Positions 24,686 through 33,403 of a stretch of 64,000 bases of DNA are shown piece by piece. A model generated the notes under the pieces. The model was given only the letters and a program-made list of their open reading frames with translations. It had not been told where the DNA came from and searched no databases. Origin of the DNA: Chitinibacter sp046530675 (GTDB lineage Bacteria > Pseudomonadota > Gammaproteobacteria > Burkholderiales > Chitinibacteraceae); assembly GCF_046530675.1 (NCBI RefSeq), contig NZ_CP172558.1:1178001-1242000 (forward strand), written 5' to 3'. The position numbers and the translations under genes were made by a program. How positions within the stretch are numbered: position 1 is the stretch's first letter; every line of letters starts with the position of its first letter.

Positions 24686-25696
24686 TTACCTCGCATGACG
24701 GATGCGTGGGTTAATCACGCCGTACAGGATGTCGACGAGCAGGTTGACCGAAATGACCAGCGTGGCGATCAGCAAAATACCACCCTGAACGACAGGATAA
24801 TCACGGCGCGAAATCGAATCGATCAGCCATTTGCCGATGCCGGGCCACGAGAAAATCGTTTCGGTCAGCACGGCGCCTGCGAGCAGCGTACCGACTTGCA
24901 AACCAATCACCGTGACGACCGGCATCAAGGCATTGCGCAAGGCATGAACCAGAACAATGCGGGTGCGACCCAGTCCTTTGGCACGCGCAGTGCGGATATA
25001 GTCTTCACGCAAAACTTCGAGCATCGCCGAGCGGGTCATCCGCGCGACGACGGCCATTGGGATCGTTCCGAGCACGATGGCAGGCAGAATCAGATGATGG
25101 ACTGCGGATTTGAACGCGCCTTCTTCGCCCGAGATCAAGGTGTCAATCAGCATAAAACCGGTCACCGGATTAATGTCGTATTCGAGGGCAATCCGACCCG
25201 ATACCGGCGTCCAGCCCAAGGACACCGAAAACACCATAATCAGGATCAGACCCCACCAGAAAATCGGCATTGAATAACCGGTCAGCGCGCCGCCCATCGT
25301 GACATGATCAATCACCGTGCCACGGCGTGTTGCCGCGAGCATCCCGGCGGGCAGACCAATTGCGCAGGCAAACACCATTGCACAAACCGACAACTCGACC
25401 GTTGCTGGAAACAGTTTCAGAAATTCACTCAGGACTGGTTCCTGAGTCACAATCGACGTGCCAAAATCGCCGCGCAGCAGATTGAGCAAATAGTCGGTGT
25501 ATTGCACGTACAGCGGCTGATCCAGCCCCAGACGCTGCATCGCGGCTTTGTAAAACTCGGGGTCAATCTGGCGCTCGCCCATCATCACCAGCACCGGATC
25601 GCCCGGAATCATGTGAATGAGCGCAAAAGCGAGCAAAGTCACGCCGATAAAGGTCGGGATGACGACCGCAAAACGGCGCAATATGAAACTGAACAT
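24686..25696 (-). CDS. dppB: Dipeptide ABC transporter permease DppB
   Basis: 336 residues, as usual for DppB, beginning MFSFILRRFAVVIPTFIGVTL. The EAA loop is YIRTARAKGLGRTRIVLVHALRN. Start ATG at 25696 has GGAG 8 bases upstream; an in-frame extension to 25810 lacks a site. First gene of dppBCDF; the likely binding protein dppA lies 13 kb away at 37259-38854. Confidence 0.94.
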   Translation of the reverse strand: MFSFILRRFAVVIPTFIGVTLLAFALIHMIPGDPVLVMMGERQIDPEFYKAAMQRLGLDQPLYVQYTDYLLNLLRGDFGTSIVTQEPVLSEFLKLFPATVELSVCAMVFACAIGLPAGMLAATRRGTVIDHVTMGGALTGYSMPIFWWGLILIMVFSVSLGWTPVSGRIALEYDINPVTGFMLIDTLISGEEGAFKSAVHHLILPAIVLGTIPMAVVARMTRSAMLEVLREDYIRTARAKGLGRTRIVLVHALRNALMPVVTVIGLQVGTLLAGAVLTETIFSWPGIGKWLIDSISRRDYPVVQGGILLIATLVISVNLLVDILYGVINPRIRHAR

Positions 25697-26237
25697 GGAT
25701 AATTCTCCTGGACACTGCGACAGCTGATGCAATGAATGGTCTTGCAGAATAGCCAAGCTGCGTGATCGATTGGCCGCGTTGAAGTGGCTGGCTGCCGTAT
25801 TTTCGGGCACCGATTCATCAAGCCAGTCTGTGTTTCAAGTGTGTTCTTGCTAAGGATTTCTGGATTGCTGTAATGCTAGGTCTGTAGGCCATGCAGCGTT
25901 ATTCGGTATTTCCCGTACCGTTTGCGCCTCAGTAATGTGTTCCGCATGCGCCAGCGTTAGATTTGCAATTAAAAATCGGCAGTACAGCGGTTTGTTGCAT
26001 ATTTGTGACCTAGTAATGTGTACCGCTGGTCAGGTGGTAAAGTTTGTTTTTGCCGAAAATAAATCATAAAAATCAAATAGATATAATTTGTTTCTTGAGT
26101 GGGTATTACGGTTTTTGGTTTCCTTACTGAGGAAAGCCCTAATGCCTGTAGGTGTATCGCCCCGTGAAAGAATTGCCGCCGACAATGTGAAACAAGCATT
26201 GCGCTGGCAATTTTTACGTTTATCACGGGACATCATT
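25697..26237. promoter_or_regulatory. Long divergent region upstream of porin and dppB
   Basis: 541 bp without a gene. It contains two near-identical 15-mers AGTAATGTGTNCCGC at 25931-25945 and 26012-26026 (one difference, 81 bp apart), a small hairpin CGGTA/TACCG near 25900, and a -10-like TATAAT at 26082-26087. No good -35 stands 17 bp upstream, so activation by a bound protein is possible. The porin 5' leader would be about 145 nt. Confidence 0.5.
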
Positions 26238-27284
26238 ATGCAAATCAAATTTTTGGCATCCGCAGTTGCAGCAGCCTTGTTGAGCGTTGCAGCTCAAGCA
26301 GAAGTGACTATTGGCGGTTTCATTCAGGCAGAAGTGTCTTACAACGACAATCAAACCGATGCGGATGGCAAGCAAGACTTCTATCAAAACCTCTATGACG
26401 TGGGTTCGGATATCCGAGTTCAGGGCAGCCACGATGTGACTGCAACCGGTAAATTCCAGTGGGAAATCAGCACCTACCTCGATAAAGACATGGCGCCAGC
26501 CAGCCTGGCCTTTCTGGGTGATCGCAAGCTGTACGTGCGCTATGCCGATAGTGAGCTCGGTTCGCTGACCGTGGGTCGTGACGATTCTCCGATGCGGATG
26601 GCTTTCAATCGCTACGACATTTTCAACGGTTATGCTTCATTGGGGACGGTGTTTAATCGCAACAGCACCAGCCGTCCTTCGAATCAGGTCAAGTATGTTT
26701 CCCCAAAAATGAATGGTCTGACAGTGCGTGTTGCCGGCCTGTTTGGTACCACCGATGGTACCAGCGAACCTGAACGCGGTTACCACGGTACGGTTTCTTA
26801 CGACGTGAATCCGATGTTCAATTTTGACCTCGGCATGTCGGTGGAAAATGACCGCGGCGAAATCAACGGCAAAGACAGAGATGCTTGGTTGGCCGGGGTT
26901 CGTGGCGAGCTGATGCCAAATCTGACCTATGGCATTGCTTATGTGAATGCCAGTAACTGGGCCGCAGCGGGTGCCAGCGAAAGCAAAAATTGGATGGTGG
27001 CTGAAACGCTGCAATACGTGATGGGTGACCATACGTTCCGGATGGGCCATTCACACGAAGATGCATCTGCAGCCAATCTGTACCTGCTTGGCTATGAATA
27101 TGCACTGCCGGAAGTGGCGATGGGCGCGACGAAAATCAGCTCTGCGCTGTACCTCGAATTGTCACACATCGATAACAAGGCTGGCGGTGATCGGGTTACC
27201 GGCAATGATACGGATGGGGTCATGCTGACTACCGCTGGCACCGATCCGACGACGCTGGCTGCCGGTTTCTACATCAGCTTCTAA
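26238..27284 (+). CDS. Gram-negative outer membrane porin
   Basis: 348 residues from the ATG at 26238, which opens a clear signal peptide (MQIKFLASAVAAALLSVAAQA). The mature protein starts EVTIGGFIQAEVSY and ends in the terminal Phe of a beta barrel (AAGFYISF). The pattern is that of betaproteobacterial/neisserial trimeric porins (porin_4), with loop-3-type acidic and glycine-rich segments. Located between two peptide uptake systems, so it may admit peptides, but this is inferred from position only. Confidence 0.9.
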   Translation: MQIKFLASAVAAALLSVAAQAEVTIGGFIQAEVSYNDNQTDADGKQDFYQNLYDVGSDIRVQGSHDVTATGKFQWEISTYLDKDMAPASLAFLGDRKLYVRYADSELGSLTVGRDDSPMRMAFNRYDIFNGYASLGTVFNRNSTSRPSNQVKYVSPKMNGLTVRVAGLFGTTDGTSEPERGYHGTVSYDVNPMFNFDLGMSVENDRGEINGKDRDAWLAGVRGELMPNLTYGIAYVNASNWAAAGASESKNWMVAETLQYVMGDHTFRMGHSHEDASAANLYLLGYEYALPEVAMGATKISSALYLELSHIDNKAGGDRVTGNDTDGVMLTTAGTDPTTLAAGFYISF

Positions 27285-27435
27285 GCGCCTGCCAGAGCAT
27301 GACGCACCGGGTCCGAGGACTCCGGTGCGGGCAATATTGGTTTGTTTGATGGATTCATCCGCTGTGGCTGAATCTGAATTTTCGTCGGCTTGTGAGCGGC
27401 GACTTGATCGACTTGATCCAAGAGAGGTTGTTACG

Positions 27436-29037
27436 ATGAATAAGAAATTGCTCGCCAGTTTGCTGGCGCTGGGTTGTGTGGCTGCGGCACAAGCGGCCAA
27501 TGTGCCGAAAAATGTTCAACTGCACCCGGTGCAGGAAATGAACCGCAGCAATGGTTCAGAGCCTGAAACGCTCGATCCTGCGGTGGCTGAATCAGTGCCG
27601 GCACATAACATTACGCGCGATTTGTTTGAAGGTCTGACTGCTTTTGACGGCGAAGGTAAAATCATTCCCGGCGTCGCCGAGAGCTGGAAACGGGTTGACG
27701 ATACGACCTGGGTGTTCAAGCTGCGCAAAAATGCCAAATTCAGCAATGGCGCGCCAGTGACTGCCGAAGATTTCGTCTGGTCATGGCGTCGGCTGTTTGA
27801 CCCGAAAACGGCTGCGCCTTATGCCAGCACTTTCGGCATGTTTATCCAGGGAGCGCTGGAAGCTTCACAGGGCAAAGCCGCGCTGGATAAAGTCGGCGTT
27901 CGTGCCATTGACGCGAGCACACTCGAAGTGAAAACCAACGGTCTGGTCGCTTTCCTGCCGGATCTGTTGTCCAACGACAATTTTGCGCCAGTGCACCGGG
28001 CGACGGTCGAAAAACACGGCAAGGACTGGGTCAAACCCGGCAATATCGTGACCAATGGTGCGTATGTGGTTAAAGACTGGAAAGTGAACAGCAAAATCAC
28101 GGCTGAAAAGAATCCAAACTACTGGGATGCAAAAAATGTCGTGATCACCAAGGTCAACTACTTGCCGATCGAATCGCAGGAAGCCGATTTCAAATTGTTC
28201 CAATCCGGCGAAACCGACTGGACTTATGAAATTGCCCCCAATAGCTATGCGAAATTGAAAACCGAATACCCGAAAGAGCTGCGCAACGGCCTGTTGCTTG
28301 GCTTGCGCTATTACGGTTACAACGTGCAAGACCCGTTGCTGAAAGATGTTCGGGTGCGCAAGGCGCTGTCGATGGTGCTCGACCGCGACATTCTGGCGAA
28401 CAAGGTCACTGCTGATGGTCAGACCCCGGCGTATAGCGTTGTGGTACAAGGCGTGAGCGGCGCCAAACCGAGCACTTACGACTGGGTTAAATGGCCGATG
28501 GCCAAGCGTGTCGAAGAAGGCAAAAAACTGCTGGCACAAGCGGGCGTCAAGCCGGGAACCAAGCTGAACTTCATTTACAACACCAATGAATTTCACAAAA
28601 AAATGGCGATCTGGGCTGCCGCCGAGTGGAAGAGCAAGCTGGGTCTGGACGTTCAGATGGAAAACATGGAGTTCAAGGTTTTACTGAAAAAACGTCATGA
28701 TGGCGAATATCAGATTGCCCGCAATGGTTGGTACGCCGATTACAACGATGCGACGACTTTTACCCAGCTGGTGCAGTGTGATTCGGAACAGAACGACACC
28801 AAATATTGCAACCGCAAGGCCGAGGAATTGTTCAAACAGGCATCGGTGACTGCTGATGCGGCCAAGCGCGAGCAACTGCTGAGCGAGGGCGCGAAAATGA
28901 CGATGGAAGAATATCCGATGATTCCATTGCTGCAATACGTCAGCTCGCGACTGGTGAAAAGCTATGTCGGCGGTTATGAGGTGAAAAACCCGCTTGATCG
29001 TCGCCGCACGCAAAACTTCTACATCATCAAGCATTAA
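27436..29037 (+). CDS. oppA: Periplasmic oligopeptide-binding protein OppA
   Basis: 533 residues; signal peptide MNKKLLASLLALGCVAAAQA, then an SBP_bac_5 domain. Family features are GSEPETLDPAVAESVPAHNITRDLFEGL, AEDFVWSWRRLFDPKTAAPYAS and RNGWYADYNDATTF. Two Cys (VQCDSEQNDTKYCN) match the disulfide of OppA proteins. Start ATG at 27436 with GAGAGG upstream. First gene of oppABCDF. Confidence 0.94.
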   Translation: MNKKLLASLLALGCVAAAQAANVPKNVQLHPVQEMNRSNGSEPETLDPAVAESVPAHNITRDLFEGLTAFDGEGKIIPGVAESWKRVDDTTWVFKLRKNAKFSNGAPVTAEDFVWSWRRLFDPKTAAPYASTFGMFIQGALEASQGKAALDKVGVRAIDASTLEVKTNGLVAFLPDLLSNDNFAPVHRATVEKHGKDWVKPGNIVTNGAYVVKDWKVNSKITAEKNPNYWDAKNVVITKVNYLPIESQEADFKLFQSGETDWTYEIAPNSYAKLKTEYPKELRNGLLLGLRYYGYNVQDPLLKDVRVRKALSMVLDRDILANKVTADGQTPAYSVVVQGVSGAKPSTYDWVKWPMAKRVEEGKKLLAQAGVKPGTKLNFIYNTNEFHKKMAIWAAAEWKSKLGLDVQMENMEFKVLLKKRHDGEYQIARNGWYADYNDATTFTQLVQCDSEQNDTKYCNRKAEELFKQASVTADAAKREQLLSEGAKMTMEEYPMIPLLQYVSSRLVKSYVGGYEVKNPLDRRRTQNFYIIKH

Positions 29038-29048
29038 AACGTAGTCAA

Positions 29049-29089
29049 ACCCCCTGCTTGCCGCGACAAATCGCCGGTTATCAGGGGGT
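29049..29089 (+). terminator. Hairpin between oppA and oppB, possible attenuator
   Basis: Inverted repeat ACCCCCTG / CAGGGGGT with a 25-base loop, 12 bp after the oppA stop and without a good T run. Binding-protein genes are often followed by such structures, which leave oppA mRNA in excess over the permease genes. Confidence 0.5.
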
Positions 29090-29324
29090 ATTTAATTGAA
29101 GGTCTTTTAAATGTTGTCCTGTGTGGCAATACATCATCCATGTATCTGGTGTGCAGCCCAAACGGATTAACTCCAAAAATTGCAGGCTGCCTATTGCGGA
29201 TAGCCTGTAGCGATATTCTCCAATTGTTTGGCAGGCACGAATTCCGCAAAGATAGGCCTTCCTATTCCTTGAATGTGACATCACTCCAGAGCCGATCCCG
29301 GCTTTTATTTGCGGAGTTTCTGAT

Positions 29325-30245
29325 ATGTGGACTTATGCGCTACGCCGTCTGCTGGCAACGATCCCGACGATGTTGGCAGTGATTACGGTTTGTTATTTAT
29401 TGCTGCATGCAACGCCGGGCGGCCCGTTCGATACCGAACGCAAGGTATCCGAAGCCGTGCTGGCCAATCTGAATGCCAAATACCATCTCGATCTGCCTTT
29501 ATGGCAGCAATATCTGTATTACCTGAAAAGCCTGTTGCAGGGTGATCTGGGCGCGTCGTTCCGCTATGCCGACTGGTCGGTGAACGAGCTGGTCGCTGCG
29601 GCTTTGCCGGTGTCGCTGACGATAGGCGGCATCGCCATCGCTCTGGCACTGATCATCGGCGTGGCGTTGGGGATCACCGCGGCCTTACGCCAGAACAGCC
29701 TGATCGATTATCTGGTGATGTTGCTCGGCAATATGGGGCATGCGATTCCGTCTTTTGTGATTGGCCCGGTGCTGGCGCTGGTGTTTGGCGTCTGGCTGCA
29801 CTGGCTGCCGTCGGGCGGCTGGCAGGATTTCAAAGTCATGTATATGGTTTTGCCGATTGCGCTGCTGACGCTGATCAATATGGCGACCGTGGCGCGCGTA
29901 ATGCGCGGCAGTCTGATCGAAGTGCTCGGTGGCAACTTTATTCGTACCGCCAAGGCCAAAGGCCTGCCGATGCGAACGATTATCCGCCGTCACGCCTTGA
30001 AACCGGCTTTGCTGCCGGTGGTTTCGGTGATGGGGCCGCTGACGATTTCGTCGATTGCTTCGGCGGTCGTGACCGAAACGGTTTTTTCGCTGCCGGGTCT
30101 GGGCAAGCTGATCGTCAACGGCGCGGCCAATCGCGATTACACGCTGGTGCTGGGGCTGGTCGTGCTGATTACCGTTTTTGCCGTCCTGCTTAATCTGATT
30201 GTCGATCTGGTTTACGCCATGCTCGATCCGAAAATCCGTTATTGA
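29325..30245 (+). CDS. oppB: Oligopeptide permease OppB
   Basis: 306 residues, equal to the usual OppB length. Starts MWTYALRRLLATIPTMLAVITV; the EAA loop is FIRTAKAKGLPMRTIIRRHALK. Six membrane helices. The 287-bp gap after oppA holds the hairpin at 29049 and no gene. OppC follows 9 bp later. Confidence 0.95.
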   Translation: MWTYALRRLLATIPTMLAVITVCYLLLHATPGGPFDTERKVSEAVLANLNAKYHLDLPLWQQYLYYLKSLLQGDLGASFRYADWSVNELVAAALPVSLTIGGIAIALALIIGVALGITAALRQNSLIDYLVMLLGNMGHAIPSFVIGPVLALVFGVWLHWLPSGGWQDFKVMYMVLPIALLTLINMATVARVMRGSLIEVLGGNFIRTAKAKGLPMRTIIRRHALKPALLPVVSVMGPLTISSIASAVVTETVFSLPGLGKLIVNGAANRDYTLVLGLVVLITVFAVLLNLIVDLVYAMLDPKIRY

Positions 30246-30254
30246 GGATGGCTC

Positions 30255-31169
30255 ATGCAGAACAATGCGCAAAAAAATGTACAAACGCTGAATCAGGCGG
30301 CACAGCTGGCCAGCGCGGTTGCAAGCCGCAGCCCCTGGGTTGATGCACGGAGGCGGTTTTTCAACAACAAGGCGGCGCTGATCAGCCTGATCATTTTGCT
30401 GCTGATCATGCTGGCTTGCGTGATCGGCCCTTTCCTGTTGCCCAATGAATTTGATACGACCGACTGGGACGCGATGAGCATGGCGCCGACCTGGCAAAAC
30501 TGGCATCTGTTTGGCACCGATGAAATGGGGCGGGATTTGTTTGTCCGCTCCTTGATCGGGGGACGGATTTCACTGATGGTCGGATTTTTTGCCACGCTGG
30601 CCTCGGTCACGCTCGGAATCGTCTGGGGTGCGACCGCCGGTTTTCTCGGCGGCAAGGTCGATAGCGTCATGATGCGTATCGTCGACATGATGTACGCCGT
30701 GCCTTATCTGCTGATCGCGATCCTGATGGTGACTTTGCTCGGCCGCGAGTTTTATCTGGTCGTGCTGACGATTACCGTATTTAGCTGGATGGACATGGCG
30801 CGCGTGGTGCGTGGCCAGACGCTGTCGCTGAAATCCAAAGAATTCATCGAAGCTGCGCGCTGTATCGGTGTACCGACGCACAAGCTGATTTTGCGTCACA
30901 TCGTTCCCAATCTGCTCGGCATCGTCGTGATTTACACGACGATCACGGTACCGGGCGTGATTCTGACCGAATCGGTGCTGTCTTTCCTTGGCTTGGGCGT
31001 GCAAGAGCCGATGACGAGCTGGGGCGTGCTGATTCACGACGGCGCGGCGGTGATGGAAAACACACCGTGGATGTTGCTGTTTCCCGGTGTTTTGCTCAGC
31101 CTGACTTTGTACTGCGCCAATTACATCGGCGACGGCATGAGAGATGCACTGGATCCGAAGGATAGATAA
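30255..31169 (+). CDS. oppC: Oligopeptide permease OppC
   Basis: 304 residues with the OppC N-terminal extension (SRSPWVDARRRFFNNKAALI) and the EAA loop FIEAARCIGVPTHKLILRHIV. Forms the membrane channel with OppB. GAGGATG upstream of the ATG. Confidence 0.95.
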   Translation: MQNNAQKNVQTLNQAAQLASAVASRSPWVDARRRFFNNKAALISLIILLLIMLACVIGPFLLPNEFDTTDWDAMSMAPTWQNWHLFGTDEMGRDLFVRSLIGGRISLMVGFFATLASVTLGIVWGATAGFLGGKVDSVMMRIVDMMYAVPYLLIAILMVTLLGREFYLVVLTITVFSWMDMARVVRGQTLSLKSKEFIEAARCIGVPTHKLILRHIVPNLLGIVVIYTTITVPGVILTESVLSFLGLGVQEPMTSWGVLIHDGAAVMENTPWMLLFPGVLLSLTLYCANYIGDGMRDALDPKDR

Positions 31170-31173
31170 AACC

Positions 31174-32169
31174 ATGACTTTATTATCGGTAAATAACTTG
31201 GGCGTCGATTTCACGACGCACGATGGCGTGGTCAGCGCAGTCAACGGCGTATCGTTCGAGCTGGATCGTGGCCAGACGCTCGGTATCGTCGGCGAATCGG
31301 GTTCGGGCAAGAGCCAGACCGTGCTGGCGATGATGGGTTTGCTCGCCAAGAACGGCAAGGCCAGCGGCGAGGTCGCGTTTGAAGGCAAAAACCTGCTAAC
31401 GATGCACACGCGTGAGCTGAACCGCATTCGCGGCAATCGCGTCGCGATGATTTTTCAGGACCCGATGACATCCTTGAATCCGTATCTGACCGTCGAACGT
31501 CAGATGACCGAAGTGCTCGAATTGCATAAAAACATGACGCGCCGCGCAGCCAAAACGCGCGCGATTGAATTGCTCGAAGCGGTCAAAATCCCCGAGGCGG
31601 CGCGCCGGGTCGAAATGTATCCGCATGAATTCTCTGGCGGGATGCGCCAGCGCGTGATGATTGCAATGGCGCTGCTGTGCGAGCCCGAAGTGCTGATCGC
31701 CGACGAGCCGACGACGGCGCTCGATGTGACGGTGCAGGCACAGATCATTACGCTGATGCGCGATTTGCAACGCGATTTTGGTACGGCGATTGTGATGATT
31801 ACGCACGATCTGGGCGTCGTTGCGGGCCTGTGTGATCGCGTGATGGTGATGTACGGTGGGCGCGTGATGGAGCAGGGCACGGCCGAGCAGATTTTCTACC
31901 AGCCCAGCCATCCGTATACCGTCGGCCTGCTCGGCGCATTGCCGCGACTCGATCATGACGGCGATACGCTGGTGTCGATCCCGGGCAATCCGCCCAATAT
32001 GGCGCAGATGCCCAAGGGCTGTGCGTTTAGCGAACGCTGTTCGCTGGTGGGTGAACAATGCCTTGCCGAGCGTCCGGTGCTGCAAACCGTGAGCAACGGC
32101 GTACTGCGTGCCTGCCATAAATCGCTGGCTGAAGTTCAGCAACTGAAGGAGATGAGCCATGCCCGCTGA
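31174..32169 (+). CDS. oppD: Oligopeptide ABC ATPase OppD
   Basis: 331 residues from the ATG at 31174, four bases after the oppC stop. Walker A GESGSGKSQTVL, signature SGGMRQRVMIAMAL, Walker B VLIADEPTTALD and C-terminal GCAFSERCSLVGEQC are intact. An earlier start at 31144 would overlap oppC and was rejected. Confidence 0.95.
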   Translation: MTLLSVNNLGVDFTTHDGVVSAVNGVSFELDRGQTLGIVGESGSGKSQTVLAMMGLLAKNGKASGEVAFEGKNLLTMHTRELNRIRGNRVAMIFQDPMTSLNPYLTVERQMTEVLELHKNMTRRAAKTRAIELLEAVKIPEAARRVEMYPHEFSGGMRQRVMIAMALLCEPEVLIADEPTTALDVTVQAQIITLMRDLQRDFGTAIVMITHDLGVVAGLCDRVMVMYGGRVMEQGTAEQIFYQPSHPYTVGLLGALPRLDHDGDTLVSIPGNPPNMAQMPKGCAFSERCSLVGEQCLAERPVLQTVSNGVLRACHKSLAEVQQLKEMSHAR

Positions 32170-33148
32170 ACGTAAATTGATTCTGTCGGTGCGCGACCTG
32201 AAAGTGCATTTCAAGGTCAAATCCGACAAGGGCTTTTTTCAGCCGGCGCGTACGCTGAAAGCCGTTGATGGCGTGTCATTTGATTTGCACGAAGGCGAAA
32301 CGCTGGGCATTGTCGGTGAATCGGGTTGCGGCAAATCGACGCTGTCGCGCGGCATTCTGAATCTGATTCCGGCGACTGGCGGTGAAATCGTCTGGCTCGG
32401 TCGCGAGCTGCACAAGGCCGATGCGAAAGAATGGCAAGCGGTGCGCCGCGAAGTGCAAATGATTTTTCAGGACCCGCTCGCGTCCTTAGACCCGCGAATG
32501 ACCGTTGCGCAAATCATCGCCGAACCGCTGCACACGCATTACCCAGAACTCGGCAAAATTGAGGTGATGAAGCGCGTTCGCGCGATGATGCAGCGCGTTG
32601 GCCTGACCGAGCAGCAGATCAATCGCTATCCGCACGAGTTTTCCGGCGGCCAGTGCCAGCGTATCGGTATCGCGCGCGCGCTGATTTTGCAGCCGAAATT
32701 GATTATCTGCGACGAGCCGGTTTCGGCACTCGACGTGTCGATTCAGGCGCAGATTATCAATCTGCTCAAAGAGCTGCAGCAGGAAATGGGTCTCGCGCTG
32801 ATTTTCATCGCGCACGATCTGGCGGTGGTGAAGCACATTTCGGACCGGATTCTGGTGATGTATTTGGGGCGCGAAATGGAGCTGGCTGAAAAGCACGCGC
32901 TCTATGATCATCCGCAGCATCCGTATACCAAGGCGCTGCTGTCGGCGATCCCGATTCCCGACCCGGCGCTGGAGCGCAGCAAAACGATACAGATTCTGCA
33001 TGGTGATCTGCCATCGCCAATCAACCCACCGAGCGGCTGCGTCTTCCGCACCCGTTGCCCGAAAGCGCAAACACTGTGCAGCGAACAAACGCCGCAATTG
33101 CGCAAAGTCAGCGAGCAAAGTCAGGTGAGTTGTTTGATTGCTGCCTGA
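32159..33148 (+). CDS. oppF: Oligopeptide ABC ATPase OppF
   Basis: 329 residues. Walker A GESGCGKSTLS, signature SGGQCQRIGIARALI, Walker B LIICDEPVSALD, C-terminal GCVFRTRCPKAQTLC. The signature has Cys in SGGQC where most OppF proteins have Arg or Gln, a mild change. Starts 11 bp inside oppD; AAGGAGATG serves as ribosome site. Confidence 0.95.
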   Translation: MPAERKLILSVRDLKVHFKVKSDKGFFQPARTLKAVDGVSFDLHEGETLGIVGESGCGKSTLSRGILNLIPATGGEIVWLGRELHKADAKEWQAVRREVQMIFQDPLASLDPRMTVAQIIAEPLHTHYPELGKIEVMKRVRAMMQRVGLTEQQINRYPHEFSGGQCQRIGIARALILQPKLIICDEPVSALDVSIQAQIINLLKELQQEMGLALIFIAHDLAVVKHISDRILVMYLGREMELAEKHALYDHPQHPYTKALLSAIPIPDPALERSKTIQILHGDLPSPINPPSGCVFRTRCPKAQTLCSEQTPQLRKVSEQSQVSCLIAA

Positions 33149-33243
33149 TTGGGGTATTGCTCTGTAGGCTACTTAATTATTTCTCTGTAGGTTAATACCT
33201 GCCATGGTTATTGATACTCAGCCTTCTCAGCTTCACGCGTAAG

Positions 33244-33306
33244 CGCGGCTTGAGCCGCGAATATTGGCATGATTTACAGTGCTTTCGCGGCTAAAGCCGC
33301 TCCTAC
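33244..33306. repeat. Head-to-head REP-like pair downstream of oppF
   Basis: Two hairpins, CGCGGCTTGAGCCGCG (33244-33259) and GCGGCTAAAGCCGC (33287-33300) followed by TCCTACAAAG. They resemble the REP sequences known in Pseudomonas and other proteobacteria, arranged as an inverted pair about 27 bp apart. They may protect or end the opp mRNA. No RayT transposase gene is nearby. Confidence 0.7.
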
Positions 33307-33403
33307 AAAGTGCTTTTTTATTACTGGCTGAGGTGTCTACCTCATCAGGCATGGTATTGGCCTGCAAGCTTATGTGCCCAAGCCAGATCGAAAAGTTTAT
33401 CAA

